From contig NZ_JAMXMY010000008.1 of NCBI RefSeq assembly GCF_024055795.1, positions 1-64,000 of the forward strand: a stretch of 64,000 nucleotides of DNA. Reading direction: 5' to 3'. The notes beneath the pieces are model-generated. The model saw only the letters and a program-made list of their open reading frames with translations. It made no database searches and had not been told where the DNA came from. Numbering within the stretch: the stretch's first letter is position 1; every line of letters begins with the position of its first letter. Position numbers and translations under genes: made by a program. Positions 48,205-57,904 of the stretch are shown here, in pieces. Source of the DNA: Actinoallomurus purpureus. GTDB taxonomy: Bacteria; Actinomycetota; Actinomycetes; Streptosporangiales; Streptosporangiaceae.

Positions 48205-49895
48205 TGCTCCTCTCGGGTCACGGTGGTGGCGTAGGCGGGCTCGGCGGTGAGCAGCTCGTGGTGGCGGCCGGTCGCCGCGGCCTTGCCGCCCTGGACGAAG
48301 ATCACCTCGTCCGCGTGGTCGAGCACGAGCGGGCTGGTCGTGCACACGACCGTCGTGCGCCCCTCACGGTGCGTCCCGAGACGGCCCGCGATCCGGGCCT
48401 CGGTGTGGGCGTCGACCGCCGACGTCGGCTCGACGAGGACGAGGACGTCCGGGTCGGCGACGAGGGCACGGGCGAGCCGGAGCCGCTGCTGCTGGCCGCC
48501 GGAGAACTCCCGGCCGCCCTCGGCGACCGTGGAGCGCAGGCCGTCCGGCAACTCGTCGACCACGTCCTCCGCGCACGCCGTGCGCAGTGCCGCCCGGACG
48601 GCCGGCTCGGGTGCCCCGCCGGGGCCGCCGAGCTCGTCCAGCAGCCGCCCGGAGAACAGCCGCGCCTCGTTGTCGGCGACCAGGATCGCCTCGCGTACGG
48701 ACGGCAGGGACAGCTCGTGCAGGGGGACACCGCCCCACGTGACCGCCCCGCCGGCGAAGCGGCCGAGCCGGTCCGCGATGACCTGGGCGTCCTCCGGCGT
48801 GGTCGCGGCGATCGCGGTGAGGCGGCCGGGCCGTACGACGACGCCGGACTCCCCGTCGACCAGGTCGCCGCCGGCCGGGGACCGGGTTCCGAGGTCGGGC
48901 GGCTCGGGGGTCATGCGGAGGATCCGCACGACCCGGCGGGCCGCGACGTGCGCCTTGGTGAGCTTGTCCGCCGCCTCGGTGAGGGTCCGCAGCGGGTCGA
49001 CGAGGAAGACCGCGTATCCGTAGAAGGCGACCAGCTCGCCGGTCGTGATCTCGCCGTTCAGGGCGAACCGCGCCCCCGCCCAGGTGACCAGCGCGACCAG
49101 CAGGCCGGGCAGCAGCACCTGCGCGCCGTCCAGGAGAGACTCGGTGCGCGCGACGCGGACGCCGGCCGCGCGGACGGTCTGGGACTCCTCGCGGTAGCGC
49201 GCGGCGAACACCTGCTCGCCGCCGATCCCGCGCAGCACGCGCAGCCCCGCGACGATGTCGCCGGCCCGGGTGGCCAGCTCGCCCTGCAGCTCGCGCTGGT
49301 GCTGCTGGTACCGGTGCAGCGGGCGCAGCAGCGGGCCCACTACGAAGGCCAGCAACGGCACCCCGGCCAGCACGATCAGGCCGAGCCGCCAGGAGGTCGT
49401 CAACAGGACCGCGCCCGCCACGCCGATCGAGACGACCGCGCCGCTGCCGCGCCCGAAGATGTCCATCGCCGCGCCGATGTGGGAGATGTCGGCGATCCCG
49501 ACGCTGACGACCTCGCCGCTCGCGAGCCGCTTCGGCAGCGTCGCGCCGAGCCGGGCGGCCTGGCGGGTCGTCACCTGGACCGTGCGGAACGCCGCGCCCA
49601 GCCAGTTGACCGTGGAGTAGCGGTGCCGCAGCACCCCGGTGGTCGCCTGGATCACGCCGAGGACCAGCAGCGCTCCGGACCAGGCCAGCAGGGCCCCGGC
49701 GTCGCGAGCGGTCAGGCCCGCGTCGATCGCCCGGCCGATCACGAAGGGCATCAGCGCCTGGCTCGCCATCCACACCACGCCACTGCCGGCCGCGGCGGCC
49801 ATCGTGCCGGCCTGGGCGCGCGCCGCCCACAGCAGGTAGCGCCCGGCCGACCGGTCGTCGGGCGTGCCGGGGTCCGGCACGGGAAATGAGCGCAT
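48201..49895 (-). CDS. ABC exporter half-transporter, degenerate-ATPase subunit
   Basis: A 564-residue partner with six membrane helices (from about residue 30) and a C-terminal ATPase-like domain. The signature is good (EFSGGQQQRLRLARAL), but Walker A is missing (RLTAIAATTPEDAQVIADRL has no GxxGxGK) and Walker B reads VLVLVEPTSAVD, with Val for the metal Asp. It can hardly bind ATP itself, but it provides the signature that completes the site of the other subunit. It keeps GGEQVFAARYREES and other exporter coupling-helix features. It starts at 49895 behind a leader with two alternative hairpins. It is co-translated with the downstream gene. Confidence 0.9.
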   Translation of the reverse strand: MRSFPVPDPGTPDDRSAGRYLLWAARAQAGTMAAAAGSGVVWMASQALMPFVIGRAIDAGLTARDAGALLAWSGALLVLGVIQATTGVLRHRYSTVNWLGAAFRTVQVTTRQAARLGATLPKRLASGEVVSVGIADISHIGAAMDIFGRGSGAVVSIGVAGAVLLTTSWRLGLIVLAGVPLLAFVVGPLLRPLHRYQQHQRELQGELATRAGDIVAGLRVLRGIGGEQVFAARYREESQTVRAAGVRVARTESLLDGAQVLLPGLLVALVTWAGARFALNGEITTGELVAFYGYAVFLVDPLRTLTEAADKLTKAHVAARRVVRILRMTPEPPDLGTRSPAGGDLVDGESGVVVRPGRLTAIAATTPEDAQVIADRLGRFAGGAVTWGGVPLHELSLPSVREAILVADNEARLFSGRLLDELGGPGGAPEPAVRAALRTACAEDVVDELPDGLRSTVAEGGREFSGGQQQRLRLARALVADPDVLVLVEPTSAVDAHTEARIAGRLGTHREGRTTVVCTTSPLVLDHADEVIFVQGGKAAATGRHHELLTAEPAYATTVTREEQ

Positions 49896-49896
49896 G

Positions 49897-49931
49897 GAGA
49901 GACCCTGATCGAGAGACGGCAGGTCTCTCGA
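49897..49931 (-). promoter_or_regulatory. Leader with two mutually exclusive hairpins
   Basis: Arm c (GGTCTCTCGA region, 49922-49931) can pair with arm b (TCGAGAGAC, 49909-49917; 9 bp, 5-base loop) or with arm a (GAGAGACC, 49897-49904; 8 bp). In the mRNA, arm a lies directly before the ATG at 49895, so c:a pairing would cover the ribosome site and c:b pairing would free it. A switch or attenuator is suggested. Confidence 0.5.
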
Positions 49932-49950
49932 CGTTACCCAGCCCTCATGA

Positions 49951-50962
49951 TCAGGCGCGAGCGATTTTCTCGTCGGCGAAGTGGCAGGCGCTCGGGTGGA
50001 GCGAGCCCGTCGTGCCCTCCTCTGAGCCGCGAACGGCCGCTCTGATCTCCAGGAGGGGCTCCTCGGCGGCGCAGACGTCCTCGGCCTTCCAGCAGCGCGT
50101 ACGGAACCGGCAGCCGGACGGCGGGTCGGTCGGGCTCGGGACGTCGCCCTCGAGCACGATCGGGGTCCCCCGACGCGTCGGGTCGGGCACCGGCACGGCG
50201 GACAGGAGCGCCTGCGTGTACGGATGCGTCGGATGGTCGTAGATCTGCTCCTCGTCGCCGATCTCGACGATCTTCCCGAGGTACATCACCGCGACCCGGT
50301 CGGAGATGTGGCGGACGACGGCCAGGTCGTGCGCGATGAAGACGTACGACAGGCCGAACTCCTTCTGCAGGTCGACCAGGAGGTTCATGACCTGCGCCTG
50401 GACCGAGACGTCCAGCGCGGAGACGGGCTCGTCGCAGATGATGACGTCGGGCCGCAGGGCGAGCGCGCGGGCGATACCGATCCGCTGCCGCTGCCCGCCG
50501 GAGAACTGGTGCGGGTAGCGGTTCACGTGGTCGGGGTCCAGGCCGACGATCTCCAGCAGCTCCCGTACGCGGCGACGCCGCCCGCCCTCCGGGTCCCCGT
50601 GGATCGCGAACGGCTCGCCGACGATGTCGCCGACGGTCATGCGCGGGTTCAGCGACGTGTAGGGGTCCTGCAGGACCATCTGCACCCGGCGCCGCAGACG
50701 CCGCAGCTCCCCGCGGGACAGCGCGAACACGTCCCGGTCCTCGAAGCGCACGCTGCCGGACGTGGGGCGTTCGAGGGCCATGAGGAGCCTGGCGAGCGTG
50801 CTCTTGCCGCAGCCGGACTCCCCCACCAGACCGAGCGTCTCGCCCTTGCGCAGCCCGAAGGAGACCCCGTCGACCGCCTTGACCCGCCCCACCTGGTGCT
50901 TGAACACGATCCCCTGGGTGAGCGGGAAGTGCTTGACCAGGTTCTCGACCTGAAGGATCTCC

Positions 50963-50970
<8 letters not shown>
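49951..50970 (-). CDS. Oligopeptide/dipeptide ABC importer, ATPase F
   Basis: A 339-residue ATPase of the OppF/DppF type. It has Walker [33 protein letters not shown], signature [15 protein letters not shown], Walker [13 protein letters not shown] and switch His in FIAHDL. The C-terminal oligopeptide-transport extension contains the cysteines [15 protein letters not shown], which in relatives bind an iron-sulfur cluster. The GTG at 50970 overlaps the stop of the D subunit gene. It is the last gene of a complete five-gene importer operon. Confidence 0.93.
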
Positions 50971-51972
<1,002 letters not shown>

Positions 51973-51973
<1 letters not shown>

Positions 51974-52899
51974 CAGCGCAGTTTCGGGTCCAGGGCGTCG
52001 CGTACGGCGTCGCCGAGCAGCAGGAAGCTCAGCACGGTCGCCGTCAGGAGTATCGCGGGATAGATGAGGAGGTAGGGATAATCGACGAAGAGCTCCTGGG
52101 CCTGGCTCAGCTGCAGCCCCCACGAGACCGTGGGGTACTGCAGGCCGACGCCGAGGTAGTCGAGCGTCGCCTCGTACCCGATCACCACTCCCACGTTGAG
52201 CATGGCGTAGACGAAGACCGGCGCGATGGCGTTCGGCAGGATGTGCCGCGCCATGATCCGTACGTCGCCGGCGCCGAGCATCCGCGCCGCCTGGACGTAG
52301 TCGGCGTCGCGGACCGACAGCACCTGGCCGCGCATCAGGCGGGTCATCGTCGGCCACCACAGCACGCCCAGCACCAGCGACATCGTCCACACGCCGTGGT
52401 CGGGGAACGCGGTGAGGATCACCAGTGCGCCGAGGACCAGCGGCAGCCCGAACAGGATGTCGGTGAGACGGGAGATGATCGTGTCGAGCCAGCGCCCGAA
52501 GTAGCCGGACAGTGAGCCGAGCACGATCGCCAGGCTCAGGGCGATCCCCGTCACCACGAACCCGACGATCATCGGTGCCCGTGCGCCGTGCACGATCTGG
52601 GCCCAGTAGTCGCAGCCGTGCGTGTCGTACCCGAACGGATGTCCGCGCGCCGCGAAGGGGTTCCACGACGGCGGCCGGTGCTTGGCCAGTTTGACGTCGC
52701 AGCGGTCGTTGGACCCCCGGTCGGTGAACAGTGCCGGGAACGCCGCCATCAGGCCCATCGCCAGGAGGATCGCGACCGACACCCAGAACATCACGCGCCG
52801 CCGCAGCTCGCGCCACGCGTCGCTCCACAGGGAGGCGGAGGCGCCGACGACCTCGGAGCCGGTCTGCGCGACCGCGAGCGTGTCCGCTGTCTCACTCAT
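51973..52899 (-). CDS. Oligopeptide/dipeptide ABC importer, permease C
   Basis: A 308-residue inner-membrane permease of the OppC/DppC type with about six helices. The cytosolic N-terminus leads to MFWVSVAILLAMGLMAAFPA, a periplasm-side loop containing DPFGYDTHGCDYW-like residues (HPFGYDTHGCDYWAQIVHGA), and the EAA coupling loop DADYVQAARMLGAGDVRI. The conserved ASLDYLG-type motif reads EATLDYLGVGLQYPTVSWG, as in the family. The start overlaps the stop of the permease B gene by 8 bases. Confidence 0.93.
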
Positions 52900-53818
52900 A
52901 CCGGATCCTCGGGTCGAGAGCGCCGTACACGATGTCGACGACCAGGTTGGCCGCCAGGTAGATCAGGACGAGGAACGTCGAGATCCCGACGACCGTCGGC
53001 CCGTCCTTGACCTGGATCGCCAGGAAGACCTGCTGGCCGATACCGGGCAGGTTGAAGATGCCCTCGATGATGATCGCGCCGGCCAGCAGGTTCCCCAGGT
53101 CGATCCCGAGGTAGGTCACCACCGGGATCAGTGAGTTGCGCAGGGTGTGCCGGACGACGATCCGCCGGCGCGGCAGCCCCTTGGCGAGCGCCGTCCGCAC
53201 GTAGTCGGCCCGCATGTTCTCGACCAGGCTGGTGCGGGTGAGCCGGGCGATGTACGCCAGGCTCAGGGAGCCGAGGATCATGCCGGGCAGCAGATAGCTG
53301 TACGGCCAGCCGTCGTCGGTGCCCACGGTCGGGAACAGGCCGAGTTTCAGCCCGAACACCAGCTGCGCGGAGTAGCCCAGCACGAACTGCGGGACGGCGA
53401 TGACGAACGTCGTGCCGCTCAGCACCAGGGAGTCGACGATCCCGCCCTTGCGCAGCCCCGCCCACACGCCGAGCGCGATCCCCATGCCCAGCTCGAAGAT
53501 CCAGGCGGTGAGGGCGAGCTGCGCGGTGACCGTCCAGCTCGAGGCCATGAGACTCGAGACGGACTGGCCGTTGAGCGTCTCCCCGAAGTCGCCGCGGAAC
53601 AGGCCGAGCAGGTACCTGCCGTACTGCACGACCAGCGGCTCGTCGAGGTGATAGTGATGCCGGAGCGCCTCGTACACGGACGGCGGCATGGGCTTGTCGC
53701 CGCCCAGGACCCGGATCGGGTCACCGGGCAGCGCGAACACCAGCACGTAGATCAGGAAGGTCGTGCCCAGCACGACCGGCACCATCTGCAGCAGGCGCCG
53801 GAGGACGAAGCGCCACAC
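52892..53818 (-). CDS. Oligopeptide/dipeptide ABC importer, permease B
   Basis: A 308-residue permease of the OppB/DppB type. It begins WRFVLRRLLQMVPVVLGTTF, followed by FALPGDPIRVLGGDKPMPPS, and carries the coupling loop MRADYVRTALAKGLPRRRIV and NLLAGAIIIEGIFNLPGIGQ, all family hallmarks. It starts at a GTG (53818) just inside the end of the binding-protein gene, with which it overlaps by a few bases. It forms the membrane channel together with the C permease. Confidence 0.93.
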   Translation of the reverse strand: MWRFVLRRLLQMVPVVLGTTFLIYVLVFALPGDPIRVLGGDKPMPPSVYEALRHHYHLDEPLVVQYGRYLLGLFRGDFGETLNGQSVSSLMASSWTVTAQLALTAWIFELGMGIALGVWAGLRKGGIVDSLVLSGTTFVIAVPQFVLGYSAQLVFGLKLGLFPTVGTDDGWPYSYLLPGMILGSLSLAYIARLTRTSLVENMRADYVRTALAKGLPRRRIVVRHTLRNSLIPVVTYLGIDLGNLLAGAIIIEGIFNLPGIGQQVFLAIQVKDGPTVVGISTFLVLIYLAANLVVDIVYGALDPRIRYE

Positions 53819-53819
53819 G

Positions 53820-55415
53820 CTACTTGACCGTCACCGTCTCAAGCCGCAGATGCGCCGTGGTGTACGGGTCGATCTTGACGTCCCCGATCCGCTTGGAAAA
53901 GCCGATCTGGTCCCGCCAGTTCCACAGCGGGGTCAGCGGCAGGTCCTTCAGCACGACGTCCTCGGCCTGCTGGTACAGCTGCTGGGCCTGCTGCGGGTCG
54001 CCGGCGGCGTTGGCCTTCTTGATCAGGTCGAGGCAGGCGACGCCGTCGTAGCCGGAGCGGATCGGCGGCGTGCAGCGCGGGGTGAGATAGTCCTCGGCGC
54101 TCGGATAGTCCATCGTCCAGTTGCTGCGGTACGGGCCGGTGGCCTTGTGGTCGCTCAGCTTGGTCAGGTAGTCCGACACCTGGACCTTGTCGAAGACGAT
54201 GTCCTTGATGCCGAGATTCTGCTTGAGCTGGTTGGCGATGTCGGTCATCCACTGCTCGTACGTCGCGTCGGCGTTGGAGAACATCAGGTGCAGCGTGCCG
54301 TTGAAGCCGCCCGCCTTGTCGAACAGCTGCTTGGCCGCCTGCGGGTTGTACGTGCACGCCTCGGCGCAGGCGCCCTCCCGGTAACCGGGGACGATCGGCG
54401 CCAGGAGGGAGCCGACCGGCTTGAACGCGCCGTTGTAGACGGAGTTCACGATCGACTGCCGGTCGATGGCCATCGAGACGGCCTTGCGCAGGTCCGGATT
54501 GGCGTACGCCTTGTCGTACAGCGGGAACTCGAGGAAGTCCATCGTGCCGCTCGGCTCGCTCACGAAACGGTCTCCGAGCAGCCGCTTGGCCTGCGGGACC
54601 TTGGCCGCCGGGATCTGGTCGTCGTAGTCGACCTTGCCGGCCTGCAGGTCGGTGTACGCCGCGTCACGGCCGGCGTAGATCTTGAATGTGAGCCCGTCGG
54701 CGTGGGCGGGGCGCGGTCCCTTGTAGCCGGTGAACTTCTTCAGTTTGATCTGCCTGTTGTGCTCCCAGGAGCCGTCCAGCATGAACGGTCCGTTGCCGAT
54801 CGGCTTCTGCTCGAACCCCTTGAGGTCGCTGAGCGCGGCCTTGGGCAGCGGCGCCGTGCCGACGAAGGACAGCACCAGCGGCAGCTGGCTGAAGGGCTTG
54901 GTCAGCGTGATCTGCAGGGTGTGGTCGTCGATGACCTTCAGGCCCCGCAGCTTGTCGGTCTTGGGCTTGGCCTTCTCGTCCGACGGGTTCAGGTCGTCGT
55001 AGCCGTCGATGGTGGCGAAGTAGGCGTTGTTGCCCCAGCCGTTCGGGCCGTACGCGGCCTGGTTCCACGCGTCGGCGTAGCTCTGGGCGGTGACCGGCTC
55101 CCCGTTGTGGAAGGTGAGACCCGGCTTGATCTTGACGGTCCAGACCTTCTGATCCGTCGAGGTGAGGGACTCGGCCTCCTGCGGCAGGGGCTTGCCCGTC
55201 GGGTCGAGTGTCATCAACCGGTCGAAGAGCGCGTCGTCGACGTTCAGGCCCTGACCGTCGTTGGTGTTGCCCGGCGTGAGGTGCTCCGGCTCGGTGACGG
55301 CGTAGCTGAAGGACTTGTCCGTGCCACCGCCGCCGGATCCGCCGCCACCACAGGCGGAGGCCGCGAGCGCCACCGCGGTCAAGGAGATGAGCCAGCGGCT
55401 CTTTTTCTCGGACAT
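53820..55415 (-). CDS. Oligopeptide-binding lipoprotein
   Basis: A 531-residue family 5 solute-binding protein. GGAGGTGG precedes the ATG at 55415. The lipoprotein signal is WLISLTAVALAASACGGGG. Family blocks are KVWTVKIKPGLTFHNGEPVT, YADAWNQAAYGPNGWGNNAY, GNGPFMLDGSWEHNRQIKL, YANPDLRKAVSMAIDRQSIV, and NWTMDYPSAEDYLTPR near the end. The protein captures peptides outside the membrane and delivers them to the B/C permease. In related genomes such operons include BldK, which imports a developmental peptide; whether this one has that role is open. A palindromic operator lies upstream. Confidence 0.93.
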   Translation of the reverse strand: MSEKKSRWLISLTAVALAASACGGGGSGGGGTDKSFSYAVTEPEHLTPGNTNDGQGLNVDDALFDRLMTLDPTGKPLPQEAESLTSTDQKVWTVKIKPGLTFHNGEPVTAQSYADAWNQAAYGPNGWGNNAYFATIDGYDDLNPSDEKAKPKTDKLRGLKVIDDHTLQITLTKPFSQLPLVLSFVGTAPLPKAALSDLKGFEQKPIGNGPFMLDGSWEHNRQIKLKKFTGYKGPRPAHADGLTFKIYAGRDAAYTDLQAGKVDYDDQIPAAKVPQAKRLLGDRFVSEPSGTMDFLEFPLYDKAYANPDLRKAVSMAIDRQSIVNSVYNGAFKPVGSLLAPIVPGYREGACAEACTYNPQAAKQLFDKAGGFNGTLHLMFSNADATYEQWMTDIANQLKQNLGIKDIVFDKVQVSDYLTKLSDHKATGPYRSNWTMDYPSAEDYLTPRCTPPIRSGYDGVACLDLIKKANAAGDPQQAQQLYQQAEDVVLKDLPLTPLWNWRDQIGFSKRIGDVKIDPYTTAHLRLETVTVK

Positions 55416-55471
55416 CGGGCCGTCCACCTCCGGGATCGTACGGTGATCGGCCCTAGCCTCGGGCAATGCGG

Positions 55472-55537
55472 CCACGGTTGGTAGATCTTTACGTCAACCG
55501 TTTCGATATCGAAATATACCTACCAACGCGACCGTGG
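55472..55537. promoter_or_regulatory. Nested palindromic operator between importer and glycosidase genes
   Basis: The centre is the perfect 14-bp palindrome TTTCGATATCGAAA (55501-55514). It is enclosed by GTTGGTAG (55477-55484) and CTACCAAC (55520-55527), and further by CCACGG (55472-55477) and CCGTGG (55532-55537). The site lies 57-122 bases upstream of the OppA start and about 180 bases upstream of the divergent glycosidase start. The core resembles sugar-responsive repressor sites of actinobacteria. Confidence 0.6.
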
Positions 55538-55713
55538 ACTCGGACGCACCGACGGCCACCACGGACGGACGGCTCGTGATTGGGCCGTGGGTCCCTGTCG
55601 AAAGGCGGCCGCGACTGCGAAGATCGGCGCGCGGGCGGTGGGGCCATCGGCGCATGCCGGACCACCGCCGCACGACCCACGGATCACCCCTTCACCCGGA
55701 GCCGGCCGACCGC

Positions 55714-57090
55714 ATGAGAACCCTCAAAGCCCTCCTGTCCACCGTCACGGTGGCCACCGCACTCCTGTCCGGCACCGCCCCGGCCGACGCCGCGACCGCC
55801 ACCATCACCGTCGCCTTCGGTACGACGGTCCGCACTGTGCCGCCCGAGACCTTCGGCATCGACATCTCCGGGTACGGCTACGGGAACTACATCACCAACG
55901 ACGCCGCCCAGCGCGCCATGCTCGGCGGCGGCCGGTACGGCCTGGCCCGCATGCAGCTCGTCTACAGTGTCCCCGGCGACACCACCAGCAAGATCGTGGC
56001 CGGCGGTGACGGCGCCGACCGCGGGCCGACCGGCGACGAGTGGGTATCGTCGATCAAGAACCTCGGCGCGGCACCCGTCGTGATCGCGCCCCTGGACGCC
56101 GTCGACGCCGCCGGGCTGGTCCGCCACTTCAACACCGGAACGGCGCCGAACACGGTCACCCGCTGGATCCTCGGCAACGAACCCGACGGGGCCAAGATGG
56201 AGGCGGCGGACTACTCCGCGAAGTTCAACGCGGTCTACGACGCGATGAAGGCCGTCGACCCGACCATCAAGATCGGCGGACCCGCCACGGCCTACCCGAA
56301 CTGGGACTTCCTCCAGACATTCCTCACGGGCAGCGGCTCACGGGCGGACTTCGTCGACTTCCACAAGTACGGCATGGGCGGAGACACGTTCCTCTGCGAC
56401 GACCAGCTGCTCGCCAATACCGTCGGCTGGGAGAACGACATCACCCGCCTGCGCGGCATGATCCAGACGACGGTCCCGAGCCGGGCCTCCTCGATCGGCA
56501 TCGAGGTCGGTGAGATGAACTCCGACTGGAGCGTGCACACCGCGCCGAGCAGCTGCGGGAACACCGGCACCGAGCCCCTGCAGTACCGCAACGCCGCCGT
56601 CTGGTGGGCCGCCAGCGCCTTCGGCCACGTGGTGAACGCCGGCGGGACCGGCATGGCCTACGCCGACAAGAACGGCGCGCTCGGCCTGTTGTACGACCAG
56701 GTCAACGCGGACCGGCCGTCGTACGCCCAGAACGGCGCCGGCCTGGACGAGCGGATGCCGATCTACAGCGGCCTGGGCTTCTTCACGGGGCAGCAGGGCA
56801 CCTCGCTGAGGCACTTCGGCACCAGCCTGGTCTCCTCGTCGACGACCCTCCCCGACGTCGAGGCCTACGCGTCGGCGAACCCGAAGGTGATCGTGATCGT
56901 GAACAAGGGCACGACGAACCGGCAGGCCGTCATCGGGGTCGACAGCGGCACCACGGCCACCGCGTTCCAGAAGGACGGCAACACGGTCTCCTACGCCACG
57001 CCCACGTCGCTCGGCTCGCTGCCCGTCCAGTCCGGGCAGATCAGCGTCACCCTGCCCGGTCCGTCCGTCACACAGCTCGCGATCGGTTAG
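55714..57090 (+). CDS. Secreted glycoside hydrolase, clan GH-A-like
   Basis: A 458-residue exported enzyme. The signal peptide runs MRTLKALLSTVTVATALLSG to about residue 26 (DAA). A TIM barrel follows with the clan A acid/base motif TRWILGNEPDGAKM (the N-E-P triplet). DFVDFHKYGMGG is typical of the GH39/GH79-like group, and SIGIEVGEMNSDWS carries the likely nucleophile Glu. A C-terminal beta-sandwich (about 370-458) ends with VTLPGPSVTQLAIG. The exact family and substrate cannot be assigned; a beta-glycosidase or glucuronidase activity on plant or microbial polysaccharide is plausible. The start at 55714 is supported by the signal peptide, with a weak CCGGAG site. Confidence 0.8.
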   Translation: MRTLKALLSTVTVATALLSGTAPADAATATITVAFGTTVRTVPPETFGIDISGYGYGNYITNDAAQRAMLGGGRYGLARMQLVYSVPGDTTSKIVAGGDGADRGPTGDEWVSSIKNLGAAPVVIAPLDAVDAAGLVRHFNTGTAPNTVTRWILGNEPDGAKMEAADYSAKFNAVYDAMKAVDPTIKIGGPATAYPNWDFLQTFLTGSGSRADFVDFHKYGMGGDTFLCDDQLLANTVGWENDITRLRGMIQTTVPSRASSIGIEVGEMNSDWSVHTAPSSCGNTGTEPLQYRNAAVWWAASAFGHVVNAGGTGMAYADKNGALGLLYDQVNADRPSYAQNGAGLDERMPIYSGLGFFTGQQGTSLRHFGTSLVSSSTTLPDVEAYASANPKVIVIVNKGTTNRQAVIGVDSGTTATAFQKDGNTVSYATPTSLGSLPVQSGQISVTLPGPSVTQLAIG

Positions 57091-57097
57091 AGACATG

Positions 57098-57146
57098 TTC
57101 ACGGCCCGGGCGGAAAGGGGGACGTACCTTCCGCCCGGGCCGTGAA
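57098..57146. terminator. 18-bp perfect hairpin terminator
   Basis: 57098-57115 is perfectly complementary to 57129-57146 around a 13-base loop. It sits between the glycosidase gene and the convergent sdhB, and serves both directions. It is the longest stem in the window. Confidence 0.9.
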
Positions 57147-57163
57147 GTCCGGTCGCGGCCCGC

Positions 57164-57904
57164 TCAGCCTCGGTAGGCCTTGAGCAGGTCGGCGTTGAGA
57201 CGGGAGATCGTCTCGAGCGGGATTCCCTTCGGGCAGACCGCGGTGCACTCGCCGGTGTTCGTGCAGCCGCCGAAGCCCTCGGCGTCCATCTGGTCCACCA
57301 TCGCGGTGACCCGGTCGTACCGTTCCGGCTGGCCCTGCGGCAGCAGGCCCAGGTGGGTGATCTTCGCGGCGGTGAACAGCATCGCGGAGGCGTTCGGGCA
57401 GGCCGCCACGCACGCCCCGCAGCCGATGCAGGTCGCCGCGTCGAACGCGTCGTTCGCGTCGTCCTTCGGCACCGGAATGGCCGCCGCCTCGGGCGCCGAG
57501 CCGGTCGGGGCGCTGATGTAGCCGCCGGCCTGGATGATCCGGTCGAACGCCGTCCGGTCCACGACCAGGTCCTTGATGACCGGGAACGCCCGCGCCCGCC
57601 ACGGCTCGATCGTGATGACGTCGCCGTCTTTGAACTTCCGCATGTGCAGCTGGCAGGTGGTCGTGGCCTTCTCCGGCCCGTGCGGCGTGCCGTCGATCAC
57701 CAGCGAGCACATGCCGCAGATGCCCTCACGGCAGTCGTGGTCGAACGCGACCGGGTCCTCGTCCTCGAGGATCAGCCGCTCGTTGAGGATGTCGAGCATC
57801 TCCAGGAACGACATGTCCGGCGAGACGTCGTCGAGCTCGTACGAGACCATCCGGCCCTTGTCGGCGGTGTTCTGCTGCCGCCAGATCTTCAGCGTGAGCT
57901 TCAT
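57164..57904 (-). CDS. sdhB: Succinate dehydrogenase/fumarate reductase iron-sulfur subunit
   Basis: A 246-residue electron-transfer subunit. The ATG at 57904 overlaps the sdhA stop (TAATG). The [2Fe-2S] domain has [18 protein letters not shown] and TTTCQLHM. The C-terminal domain has [13 protein letters not shown] ([4Fe-4S]) and [15 protein letters not shown] ([3Fe-4S] and the last 4Fe ligand). It passes electrons between the flavoprotein and the membrane cytochrome b. Sequence style and gene order C-A-B match the actinobacterial type B enzyme known from Corynebacterium and Streptomyces. Confidence 0.95.
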   Translation of the reverse strand: MKLTLKIWRQQNTADKGRMVSYELDDVSPDMSFLEMLDILNERLILEDEDPVAFDHDCREGICGMCSLVIDGTPHGPEKATTTCQLHMRKFKDGDVITIEPWRARAFPVIKDLVVDRTAFDRIIQAGGYISAPTGSAPEAAAIPVPKDDANDAFDAATCIGCGACVAACPNASAMLFTAAKITHLGLLPQGQPERYDRVTAMVDQMDAEGFGGCTNTGECTAVCPKGIPLETISRLNADLLKAYRG

